Shown here in pieces: positions 54,575-64,000 of a stretch of 64,000 bases of DNA. Within the stretch, counting starts at the first letter, position 1; each line of letters starts with the position of its first letter. The DNA is taken from contig NZ_WLYK01000001.1 of the NCBI RefSeq assembly GCF_009707545.1, positions 1,612,001 to 1,676,000 on the forward strand, given 5' to 3'. The position numbers and the translations under genes were made by a program. The notes beneath the pieces were generated by a model that had not been told where the DNA came from, made no database searches, and saw only the letters and a program-made list of their open reading frames with translations. The stretch is from Nakamurella alba. Its GTDB lineage: Bacteria; Actinomycetota; Actinomycetes; Mycobacteriales; Nakamurellaceae.

Positions 54575-55150
54575 TCAGGGGGTGACGGCGGAGCGGTCGC
54601 GGACGGCGCCCTCGACCACGTCGAGCACGGCGTCGAGCCGGGAGGCGTCGCCGCCCTCGCCGAGGTGGGCCACCAGGCCCTCCATCACCAGCTCCAGATA
54701 CGAGGCCAGCACGTCGATGTCGACGTCCTCGCGGAGCACCCCCGCGGCACGCTGACGCCGCAGTCGGTCCCGGGTGGCCTCGCGCAGCTGCGCGGTGGTG
54801 GCCGCGAGCGCCTCGCGGAACACCGGGTCGGTCCGCGACCGCCGGGACACCTCGAGCTGGGTGCCGAGCCGGCCGGTGTCGGGGGAGTGCACGAGCTCGC
54901 GCATCACCCGCACCAGGCCCTCGCGCTCGACGGTGCGGGCCATCTCCGCCGCGTCCTGCCCGGCGAGAGCCAGGAACAGGGCGTCCTTGTCGGCGAAGTG
55001 GTGGAAGATCGCGCCACGGGAGAGGCCGATCTCCTCCTCCAACAGGCGCACCGTGGCGCCCTCGTAACCGTGGCGCGCGAAGGCCGCCCGGGCACCGTCC
55101 AGGATCTGCCGGCGCCGGGCCTGCAGGTGGTCCGGGCTCACCCGTGGCAC
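54575..55150 (-). CDS. acnR: TetR-family regulator AcnR (aconitase repressor)
   Basis: 191 residues. The N-terminal TetR helix-turn-helix is ARAAFARHGYEGATVRLLEE-EIGLSRGAIFHHFADKDALF; the rest is a helical ligand/dimer domain. Placement directly after acn matches AcnR of corynebacteria and Rv1474c of mycobacteria, which repress aconitase. A matching operator is found at the acn promoter. GTG 55150 has AAGGAGGG about eight bases upstream. Transcribed in the same direction as acn, 91 bases apart, with a hairpin between. Confidence 0.9.
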   Translation of the reverse strand: MPRVSPDHLQARRRQILDGARAAFARHGYEGATVRLLEEEIGLSRGAIFHHFADKDALFLALAGQDAAEMARTVEREGLVRVMRELVHSPDTGRLGTQLEVSRRSRTDPVFREALAATTAQLREATRDRLRRQRAAGVLREDVDIDVLASYLELVMEGLVAHLGEGGDASRLDAVLDVVEGAVRDRSAVTP

Positions 55151-55193
55151 GCCCTCGCCCTCCTTCCGGATCCGTTCCCCTGCAACGGGACCA

Positions 55194-55228
55194 CCCTGCG
55201 CGGCGACGGGATCGCCGTCCGCGCAGGG
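55194..55228 (-). terminator. Hairpin between acn and acnR
   Basis: ccctgcgcgg pairs with ccgcgcaggg over a loop that can pair further (acgg/ccgt). It may attenuate read-through from acn into acnR. Confidence 0.55.
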
Positions 55229-55241
55229 CGTTCCGCGGATG

Positions 55242-58106
<2,865 letters not shown>

Positions 58107-58227
58107 GGCGTCTCTCCTTGTGCGACAGGGCGTTTCCGGATCCCTGCGGCGGCGCGGACCCGGCGGTACCGGCGGTCGCGCTGCCGCGGGGGAGCACCCC
58201 GGGCACCTGCGACCGCAACGCCCTAAA

Positions 58228-58248
58228 CAGTACGCGCGTCCTGCTATA
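58228..58248 (-). promoter_or_regulatory. acn promoter -10 and AcnR operator
   Basis: On the minus strand CAGGACGCGCGTACTG (58228-58243) fits the corynebacterial AcnR consensus CAGNACnnncGTACTG (from memory) at every fixed base. TATAGC (58243-58248) directly upstream is a good -10, so repressor would cover the transcription start about 120-130 bases before the acn GTG. The -35 region falls inside the neighbouring repeat and is weak. Confidence 0.78.
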
Positions 58249-58260
58249 GCGGCAACACCG

Positions 58261-58408
58261 GGCTGAACATGGCGAGCTGGCGCTCGCGGGTCGCTCGATC
58301 TCGGAGGGATCGCGCGTTCTGCGCTTCTCGCCTCCGTTCGTGCCTCTCTCCGGCTGCGATGCTCGACCGCACGATCCCGATCGAGCGACCGAACATGGCG
58401 AGCCGGCG
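58261..58408. repeat. Dispersed repeat, TGCTCGACCGCACGATC type (copy j)
   Basis: Bounded by an 18-base direct repeat gaacatggcgagcyggcg (58265-58282, 58391-58408). Inside lies a perfect 12-base inverted repeat (ggtcgctcgatc 58289-58300, gatcgagcgacc 58379-58390) and the core shared with 18255-18379. It abuts the acn promoter. Confidence 0.8.
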
Positions 58409-58440
58409 CCCCGGGTCCGTCGACCTGCGCCCTGCGTAGC

Positions 58441-58521
58441 CGCGAGGATCTTCATCGTCGACGCGCACGAAGTTGTCGCGAATGGGACCGGTGGGACAGA
58501 AGTCGCCATCTTCGTACGCGC
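58441..58521 (+). repeat. Palindromic intergenic element (copy d)
   Basis: Left arm cgcgaggatcttcatcgtcg, core gaagttgtcgcgaatgggac then gggacagaagtcgccatcttcg; no full right arm. It lies between the acn promoter and the 3' end of the SDR gene. Confidence 0.82.
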
Positions 58522-58561
58522 AGCGGGGCGTCAGCAGCTGCCGAAACGACGAGCCCTTCGC

Positions 58562-59338
58562 TCAGAGCGCCTCGGGGTCCAACCCGAGCGCCGCCCGCCC
58601 GCCGTCCACCGGGATCACCGCGCCGCTGACGAATCCGGCGGCGGGGGAGAGCAGGAAGGCGACGAGGTCGGCGACCTCTGTGGTGGTGCCGATCCGGCCC
58701 AGCGGGTGCAGCCGGGCGATGTCCGCGTCCACCCGGGACGCGCCGGCCGGTCCGAGCCGCTCGAGAAGCTCGTCGTGCCGCGTCGTGCGGATCGAGCCCG
58801 GGGCGACGGCGTTGACCCGGATGCCGTTCGGGCCGTGATCGACGGCGGCGGCCCGGGTCAGCCCTTCGATCGCGGCCTTCGCCGTGGCGTAGGCGGCAGC
58901 CCCGCGGACCGCGCGCTGCGCCTGATGGGAGGACAGGTTGACGATGGATCCGGCGGTGCCGGCGGAGGTGAAGGCGCGGACCGCGGCGCGGGTGCCGGCG
59001 ATCACCGGGAGCAGGTTGGTCAGCACGGCATCGCCGAATGCTGCGGACCCGTCGAGCAGGTCGACGTCGCGGAACACCGCGGCATTGTTCACCCACCCGG
59101 TCAGCGGTCCGACTGCGACGGCCTCGCCGACGGCCCGCTCGAGCACCTCGTCGTCCGCGGCCGAGCCCCCGACCACCCGGATTCGCGGGTCCCCGATCGC
59201 CCACGATGCGGCGGCGCCGTCGAACTCGACGATCACCACGGCAGCGTGGTCGACGGCGAGCCGCTCGGCGATCGCCCGTCCGATCCCGCGACCCCCGCCG
59301 GTGACCACGGCCGTCCCGTCGGAGTGCTGCTCCGTCAT
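58562..59338 (-). CDS. SDR-family oxidoreductase
   Basis: 258 residues of classical short-chain dehydrogenase type: cofactor motif VVTGGGRGIGRAIAERL, NNAA motif (WVNNAAVF), catalytic Ser in IVNLSSHQAQ, YATAK catalytic Tyr/Lys and C-terminal SGAVIPVDGGRAALG. Gly-rich motif and an acidic residue after beta-2 (VIVEFDGA) suggest NAD rather than NADP. Substrate unknown. ATG 59338. Palindromic elements lie on both sides of the gene. Confidence 0.92.
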   Translation of the reverse strand: MTEQHSDGTAVVTGGGRGIGRAIAERLAVDHAAVVIVEFDGAAASWAIGDPRIRVVGGSAADDEVLERAVGEAVAVGPLTGWVNNAAVFRDVDLLDGSAAFGDAVLTNLLPVIAGTRAAVRAFTSAGTAGSIVNLSSHQAQRAVRGAAAYATAKAAIEGLTRAAAVDHGPNGIRVNAVAPGSIRTTRHDELLERLGPAGASRVDADIARLHPLGRIGTTTEVADLVAFLLSPAAGFVSGAVIPVDGGRAALGLDPEAL

Positions 59339-59352
59339 GCGACCAGCATGCC

Positions 59353-59435
59353 CGCGCGTAGGAAGTTGTCGCGAATGGGACCAGAGGGGCGGGAGTCGCC
59401 ATTTTCATGCGCGTCGACGATGAAGATCCTCGCGC
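59353..59435 (-). repeat. Palindromic intergenic element (copy e)
   Basis: ggaagttgtcgcgaatggga, then gggcgggagtcgccattttc and the arm cgacgatgaagatcctcgcg. It lies 15 bases upstream of the SDR start and so inside its presumed promoter region. Confidence 0.82.
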
Positions 59436-59455
59436 CTACAGGGGGGAAGAGCGGA

Positions 59456-59488
59456 GGGCCCCGGACCTGACGAGCAGGTCCGGGGCCC
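59456..59488 (-). terminator. Terminator of the GYQ-rich membrane protein gene
   Basis: Perfect 14-base stem gggccccggacctg with a five-base loop, 16 bases past the stop at 59504. Confidence 0.75.
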
Positions 59489-59503
59489 GGGAACAACGAG
59501 GGG

Positions 59504-61093
59504 TCAGCGACCGCCGAGGGAGATCAGGTAGTCGACGTCGGCCGGCTGCAGGCCCTTGAGCAGCGAGGTGAAGATGTTGAGGTAGCTGCGCACGGGGCTG
59601 ACGTACCACTTGCCGCCGTTCTCGGTCATCACCACACCGAGTCCGATGACCTGCTGGAACTCGCGCTTGATGATGTCCACCAGCTGCGGGTCGGCGGCCA
59701 TCTGCGAGCCGCCCATCATGTTGCGGATCAGCGCCTCGACCGAGTTCTGGTCGATGGTCTGCGTCTGCCCGTTGGCCGTGATGGTCAGCGTGGCCGCGGC
59801 CGGATCACGGGTGATCTGCACGGTCTCGCCCTCGTAGGTCACGGTCAGCGCCTTCAGCGAGACGATCTTGCCGCCGGTGGTGTCGTCCACCTGCCACTGC
59901 GCGTCGGAGAACGAGACACCGGTGTCCTGCGGGCCCGGGTAGTCGGCGCTCTGCAGCAGCAGCTTGCCGTAGTCGTGCATGACGCTCATCTCGGTCGGGT
60001 CCAGCAGACCGATGACCTGCTCCATGTCCGCCTTTGCACCCGCGGCGAGCAGGGCGTTCATCGCGGACTCCGGGCTGTCCGAGCCGATCGCCGCGATCGC
60101 GTCCTGGCTGGTCGGGTTCGGCAGGCCCTCGGACTGCGCCCAGTTGTCGGCCAGCGAGTAGAACAGGCTCGGGTACCACTTGCCGTCACGCTGGACCGCG
60201 GCGATCCGGAACGGCTCGCGCCCGGCCGCGATCTCCTCGGCGATGTTCACCGAGTCGGACTCCGGCTGCGCGTCGGACCACGTGGTCCCCATGGCGGCCT
60301 TGATCTTGTCGGTCAGCGGGATCTTGGTCGGGTCCGAGGTGTAGCTGATGGTGCCGCCGGTGACCTCGACGACCGACAGGTGGTCGTTGATCTGCTGCGG
60401 GGTGCCGTAGGTCAGGCCCTCGACGGTGATCGTGGTGCCGGTGGCGTTCTCCGGCGTCGCCTCGTTCGTGAAGATCTCGAGGCGCTTGAGCTCGGTGAGC
60501 ACGTCACCGGTCATGTCGGCGAACAGCGCCGACTCGACCGGGTCGAGCTGGTCGGCGATGCCGATCGGGTCCTTCGAGTTGACCGACACGAGCATCGCGT
60601 TGACCGCGTCCTGCGGGGATTCCTGCCCACCGGCGGCCTGGGTGTCGCGGATCGCGAAGAACCACACGCCGAACCCGGCGAGCAGCGCAACGACCACGGC
60701 GACCGCGGTGACGATGATCGGGGTGCGCGACTTCTTCGGCGGTTCCGGCGCCGGCCCGCCGAACCCGGCGCCCGGGGCGCCCTGTCCGTAGCCCTGCTGC
60801 GGCTGTCCGTAGCCCTGGCCGGGCTGCTGGCCGTAACCGCCCGCGCCCTGCTGGCCGTATCCGCTCGGGCCCTGCTGGCCGTATCCGCCCGCGCCCTGCT
60901 GCGGCTGGCCGTACTGGCCGGGGCCCTGCTGGCCGTAGCCGGGCTGCTGCCCGTACTGCCCGCCGCCCTGCTGTCCGTATCCGCCGGAGCCCTGTTGGCC
61001 GTACTGCCCCGGCCCCTGCTGCCCGTACCCGCCGGGGCCCTGGGGCTGCCCGGGCGTGCCGCCGTACGGCGGCTGTCCGTAGTGGTCGCTCAT
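59504..61093 (-). CDS. Membrane protein with Gly/Gln/Tyr-rich cytosolic tail and exported domain
   Basis: 529 residues. Residues 1-118 are repeats such as [13 protein letters not shown], a disordered prion-like sequence. A single helix follows (about 125-147, [20 protein letters not shown]), then a ~380-residue external region containing two related segments ([21 protein letters not shown] and [21 protein letters not shown]), each like a DUF4878/NTF2-type lumazine-binding-like unit. Not assigned to a named protein. ATG 61093 has GAAGGGATC upstream. Such tails can drive clustering at the membrane; function unknown. Confidence 0.82.
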   Translation of the reverse strand: MSDHYGQPPYGGTPGQPQGPGGYGQQGPGQYGQQGSGGYGQQGGGQYGQQPGYGQQGPGQYGQPQQGAGGYGQQGPSGYGQQGAGGYGQQPGQGYGQPQQGYGQGAPGAGFGGPAPEPPKKSRTPIIVTAVAVVVALLAGFGVWFFAIRDTQAAGGQESPQDAVNAMLVSVNSKDPIGIADQLDPVESALFADMTGDVLTELKRLEIFTNEATPENATGTTITVEGLTYGTPQQINDHLSVVEVTGGTISYTSDPTKIPLTDKIKAAMGTTWSDAQPESDSVNIAEEIAAGREPFRIAAVQRDGKWYPSLFYSLADNWAQSEGLPNPTSQDAIAAIGSDSPESAMNALLAAGAKADMEQVIGLLDPTEMSVMHDYGKLLLQSADYPGPQDTGVSFSDAQWQVDDTTGGKIVSLKALTVTYEGETVQITRDPAAATLTITANGQTQTIDQNSVEALIRNMMGGSQMAADPQLVDIIKREFQQVIGLGVVMTENGGKWYVSPVRSYLNIFTSLLKGLQPADVDYLISLGGR

Positions 61094-61295
61094 CTGGTCA
61101 GGATCCCTTCGTCGGCTGCGGCACCGGGAACGAACAACGGCACCGGAGGTTCGACGCACAGCGAACTCCTACGGTTCCGACGGTCCGCACCGAATTTCCG
61201 GGCGGTCCGTCGGACAGGATTCGCGGTGGGCGTCGCGCCCTCCGGAGGCCGGCCCCGTGGAGCCGACACCCTCTAGTCCCCGGACGGACAGAACA

Positions 61296-61841
61296 TCACG
61301 CGCCGGGCGGTACCGCGGGCATTCCGGGGATCGTGGGCGGATCGAGTGCATCCCGGGACCTGCCCGTGACCCGCCGCACGGTCAGCAGCACCACGCCGCC
61401 GAGCACCAGCAGCAGGCCGCCGACCGCCAACACCACCGGTCCGGTGCGGACCAGTCCGATACCGGCCACCGCCCGGTCGCCGCCCATCACCTGGACGGTG
61501 ACCGACAACGCGATGGTGATCGCGCCCAGCACCACCGACATCGCGCCGGCCGACCGCCAGAGCCGCAGCAGTGCCAGCACCACTGGCACGGCGCAGAGCG
61601 GCCCGATCAGTGGCCAGACCGACAGCAGCCAGGACACCAATCCGTCGGGGAACAGCAGCCGGGACGCGACGCCGGACAGCTCGAAGCTGTTGCGGTCCAC
61701 CGAGCCGGACCGGACCCAGGGCAGGAAGGCCCCCAGGACGGTGCCGACGACACCTGATCCGGCGAGGGCCGTACCGGTGACGACCCGGGCCCGCCGGCGC
61801 CGGAGACCGTCACTCGTTTCCCGAAAGGGGGAGGGTTGCAT
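61296..61841 (-). CDS. Four-helix membrane protein of unknown function
   Basis: 181 residues with four to five hydrophobic stretches (VTGTALAGSGVVGTVLGAFL, LVSWLLSVWPLIGPLCAVPV, MSVVLGAITIALSVTVQVMG, VVLAVGGLLLVLGGVVLLTV) and a short Pro-rich tail. No recognised domain. ATG 61841 has GGAGG just upstream; an in-frame TTG eight codons earlier is possible. Lies divergent to ripA. 61094-61295, between this stop and the GYQ-rich protein start, shows no gene or clear motif. Confidence 0.75.
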   Translation of the reverse strand: MQPSPFRETSDGLRRRRARVVTGTALAGSGVVGTVLGAFLPWVRSGSVDRNSFELSGVASRLLFPDGLVSWLLSVWPLIGPLCAVPVVLALLRLWRSAGAMSVVLGAITIALSVTVQVMGGDRAVAGIGLVRTGPVVLAVGGLLLVLGGVVLLTVRRVTGRSRDALDPPTIPGMPAVPPGA

Positions 61842-62072
61842 GCCCTCCAGTGTGACGAACGACAAAATGGCCTCGCTTTCGCCCGAAATGTCCGAATTGG
61901 GACTGAAGTGTTTGCCGTGACTACTGGCATGTCGGGGGACAAAAGTGGCATGGTGCTACCCAGCGTGTCGCGTTGACAACGATGTGACACCTGTGAAGCA
62001 GCCCGAACCAGCAGGAACACCTCCCGGTGGCCCTGCCTCGACCGTGGTCCCGGCCACGGGGAGGAGCCTCCT
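61842..62072. promoter_or_regulatory. Divergent promoter region before the ripA-like gene
   Basis: 231 bases, less GC-rich than average. TTGACA at 61974-61979 is a perfect -35 hexamer, but no convincing -10 follows at 16-18 bases. The leader contains ccgtgg...ccacgg, a small hairpin that ends just before the GGAGGAG ribosome site, which can itself pair with the following cctcct. That could restrain translation. No c-di-AMP riboswitch could be recognised. Confidence 0.4.
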
Positions 62073-64000
62073 GTGTCGACCACCGGTCGCCGACGCATCG
62101 CCACCACCCTGGGGGTGATGGGCAGTGTGCTGGCATTGATGTTCTCCTCCGCCGTCGCCTACGCGGATCCGGTCAATCCCTCCGACGACGACATCGCCGG
62201 CGCCGAGGCAGGCGCCGACTCGGCTGCGGCCGAGGTCGGTCGTCTCGCCGGCCAGGTCACCAAGACCGAGGGCGACATCGAGCGGCTGCAGATCGACATG
62301 CAGCTCAAGAGCGAGCTGGTCAAGAAGGCCATCATCGACGTCGAGGTCGCCGACATGGAGGCCGACCAGGCGAAGGACGCCGCCACCGCCGCTGCGGCCG
62401 ACGCCGAGAACGCCGACGACGCCATCACGGCCGCCGAGTCCGCCGCGGCCGATTTCGCCGCCGCGTCCTACCGCCAGGGCAGCGTGCTCGGCTCGGTCAC
62501 CGCCTTCCTGGACGCCGGCAGCCTCACCGACGTGCTGTCCCGCGAGCAGCTGATCAGCGACATCTCCGATGCCCAGCTCGATGTCATCGGCAAGCTGAAG
62601 CAGGCCCGCACCACCAAGGTCAACCTCGACTCCGATGCCCGGCTCGCCCAGCAGCAGGCCGAGGCCGCCGCGGCTCGCGCCGTGCAGGCGAAGACCGATT
62701 CGCAGGTCGCGCAGAAGGAGGCCTCGGACGCCCTGACCGCCGGCCAGGCACAGCTCGACACCCTGCAGGTGCAGCTCAACGAGCAGCAGGCCGCGTGGGA
62801 GCAGGCGCTCAGCCAGGTCAGCGAACTCAAGGAGCAGCGCGCCACCTACGAGGCGTGGCTGGCCGCGAAGAAGGCCGAGGAGGAGCGTCAGCGCAAGGCC
62901 GCCGAGGCCGCTGCGAAGAAGGCTGCGGCCGAGAAGGCGGCCGCCGAGAAGGCCGCCGCCGAGGAGGCTGCGCGGGTCAAGGCCGCGGCCGAGAAGGCGG
63001 CGAAGGACAAGGCCGAGGCCGAGCGCAAGGCCGCCGCGGAACTCGCCGCCAAGAAGGCCGCCGAGAAGCGTGCCCTGGAGGCGAAGACCACCGCCGAGAA
63101 GAACGCGGCGATCAAGGCCGCCCAGGAGGCCCAGGCCCGGCTCGCCACGGAGCAGGCGAAGGCGAAGGCAGCCGCGGAGGCCGCCGCGCAGGTCTACTAC
63201 GTCAACTGTGCCGAGGTGGAGGCGGCCGGCAAGTCGCCGCTGCGCCAGGGCCAGCCCGGCTACCGGGTCGCCCTGGACCGCAACGCCAACGGCGTCGCGT
63301 GCGAGGTGCTCGCCGACTCCACCGACTTCTGGGGCGGCTCGACCGGCTCCGGCACCGGCGGCTCCGGCGGCGTGAGCACCGGTGGCGGGACCACGCCGAC
63401 GACCCCCGCAGCGCCGACGACCCCCAGCACCCCGACCGTCTACTACGCCAGCTGCGCCGAGGCGGAGATCCAGGGCAGCATCCCGATCAAGAAGGGCGAG
63501 CCGGGCTACCGGAAGGGCTTGGACCGCAACAACAACGGGATCGCCTGCGAGACGCTGTCCGACTCCTCGTCGCAGTACGGCGGCGGATCCGGCGGGTCCG
63601 GATCTGGCTCCGGCGGATCGACCGGCGGCAGCACCGCGCCGATCGGTGGCCAGGGATCCAACACCGGCTCCACCGTCGACTACGGCTCGCCGTCCTGCCG
63701 CGGCTGCACCGGCAGCACCGCGCCGGGCGCCTGGACAGCGGCCAAGGGTCAGGCCGCCGTGGCCGCGGCGCTGAGCTGGGTGGGCACCCCGTACTCGTGG
63801 GGCGGCGGCAACACCAAGGGCCCGACCACCGGCATCTGCGGTGGCGGCAACGCCTGGAACGACTGCAACATCGTCGGCTTCGACTGCTCGGGCCTGACCA
63901 GCTACGCCTGGGCCCAGGTCGGTATCTCGATCCCGGCGTACTCGGTCTACCAGTACCCGCTCGGCCAGCACCCGTCGCAGAGCAACCTGATGCCCGGCGA
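62073..64000 (+). CDS. ripA: RipA-like NlpC/P60 peptidoglycan hydrolase with two Excalibur motifs (runs off right edge)
   Basis: The frame from GTG 62073 (GGAGGAG upstream) is open to the window end, 642 codons. Signal peptide with cleavage near AYA-DP (residue 31), long Ala/Lys/Glu coiled coil (about 40-370), then two Excalibur calcium-binding-type motifs: YYVNCAEVEAAGKSPLRQGQ near 375 ending LDRNANGVACE, and YYASCAEAEIQGSIPIKKGE near 457 ending LDRNNNGIACE. A Gly/Ser linker leads to an NlpC/P60 domain with WGGGNTKGP and the catalytic Cys at about 605 (GFDCSGLTSYAW); the His is beyond the edge. It cleaves peptide stems during cell separation. It sits at the same place as mycobacterial ripA. 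Confidence 0.92.
   Translation, partial: MSTTGRRRIATTLGVMGSVLALMFSSAVAYADPVNPSDDDIAGAEAGADSAAAEVGRLAGQVTKTEGDIERLQIDMQLKSELVKKAIIDVEVADMEADQAKDAATAAAADAENADDAITAAESAAADFAAASYRQGSVLGSVTAFLDAGSLTDVLSREQLISDISDAQLDVIGKLKQARTTKVNLDSDARLAQQQAEAAAARAVQAKTDSQVAQKEASDALTAGQAQLDTLQVQLNEQQAAWEQALSQVSELKEQRATYEAWLAAKKAEEERQRKAAEAAAKKAAAEKAAAEKAAAEEAARVKAAAEKAAKDKAEAERKAAAELAAKKAAEKRALEAKTTAEKNAAIKAAQEAQARLATEQAKAKAAAEAAAQVYYVNCAEVEAAGKSPLRQGQPGYRVALDRNANGVACEVLADSTDFWGGSTGSGTGGSGGVSTGGGTTPTTPAAPTTPSTPTVYYASCAEAEIQGSIPIKKGEPGYRKGLDRNNNGIACETLSDSSSQYGGGSGGSGSGSGGSTGGSTAPIGGQGSNTGSTVDYGSPSCRGCTGSTAPGAWTAAKGQAAVAAALSWVGTPYSWGGGNTKGPTTGICGGGNAWNDCNIVGFDCSGLTSYAWAQVGISIPAYSVYQYPLGQHPSQSNLMPG

Noticed and set aside
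61842-62072. c-di-AMP (ydaO) riboswitch before the ripA-like gene
   Set aside because: Such riboswitches precede many actinobacterial wall hydrolases, but the conserved sequence blocks could not be found here.

Overview
The window is very GC-rich DNA from an actinobacterium. Its gene order matches the mycobacterial block from pgl-opcA-zwf-tal-tkt and ctaB, through ctaA-ABC-mptB / sufR-B-D-C-S-U-T, to the ABC-F / HTH / echA, acnR-acn and ripA genes (from memory, Rv1445c-Rv1478 of M. tuberculosis). GTG and TTG starts, 4-base ATGA/GTGA stop-start overlaps and TAnnnT -10 boxes fit the same phylum. The genus is not proven; a Nakamurella/Frankiales-like relative is a reasonable guess.

Layout. 1-7.2 kb, minus strand: an envelope polysaccharide operon with three GT4 glycosyltransferases, a membrane protein and a very large fused flippase plus GT-C/polymerase-like protein. 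7.7-16.5 kb, minus: mdh, then the pentose-phosphate operon tkt-tal-zwf-opcA-pgl. 16.9-20.4 kb, plus: ctaB, a small unknown gene and a GT-C-like membrane protein. 20.4-25.7 kb, minus: an endonuclease IV family protein, then mptB-ABC ATPase-ABC permease-ctaA. 25.9-33.5 kb, plus: the SUF Fe-S assembly operon, ending in a membrane protein with an apparent CTG start. 33.5-44.4 kb: dNTPase-like HD protein, acVLRF1, two hydrolases, Tex, a Tat-exported phosphodiesterase-like protein, ABC-F and a small HTH protein. 44.4-54.3 kb: crotonase, then genes not expected in the conserved block (flavin monooxygenase, membrane-spanning Hsp70, TRIC channel, GH4 glycosidase, PfkB kinase, orphan LigD polymerase domain, VOC protein). 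54.6-64 kb: acnR-acn, an SDR, two membrane proteins and the start of a RipA-like peptidoglycan hydrolase.

Regulation that can be read directly: a SufR-type operator over the sufR start codon with a DtxR/IdeR-like box just upstream, and an AcnR-type operator beside the acn -10. SUF machinery supplies Fe-S clusters for clients such as aconitase, so the two regulatory sites tie iron and redox status to central metabolism.

The most novel material is non-coding. At least eight copies of related palindromic intergenic elements (about 80-100 bp, shared core around GGGACAGGAGTCGCCA) lie at 8.8-9.3 kb and 53.5-59.5 kb. A second repeat type occurs at 18.3 and 58.3 kb, and several short tandem repeats sit at gene starts. 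Protein oddities include a His-rich SufT, an OpcA with a histone-H1-like tail, the flippase/GT-C fusion, the Hsp70 fusion and a RipA with two Excalibur motifs. No tRNA, rRNA, transposase or CRISPR array was seen.
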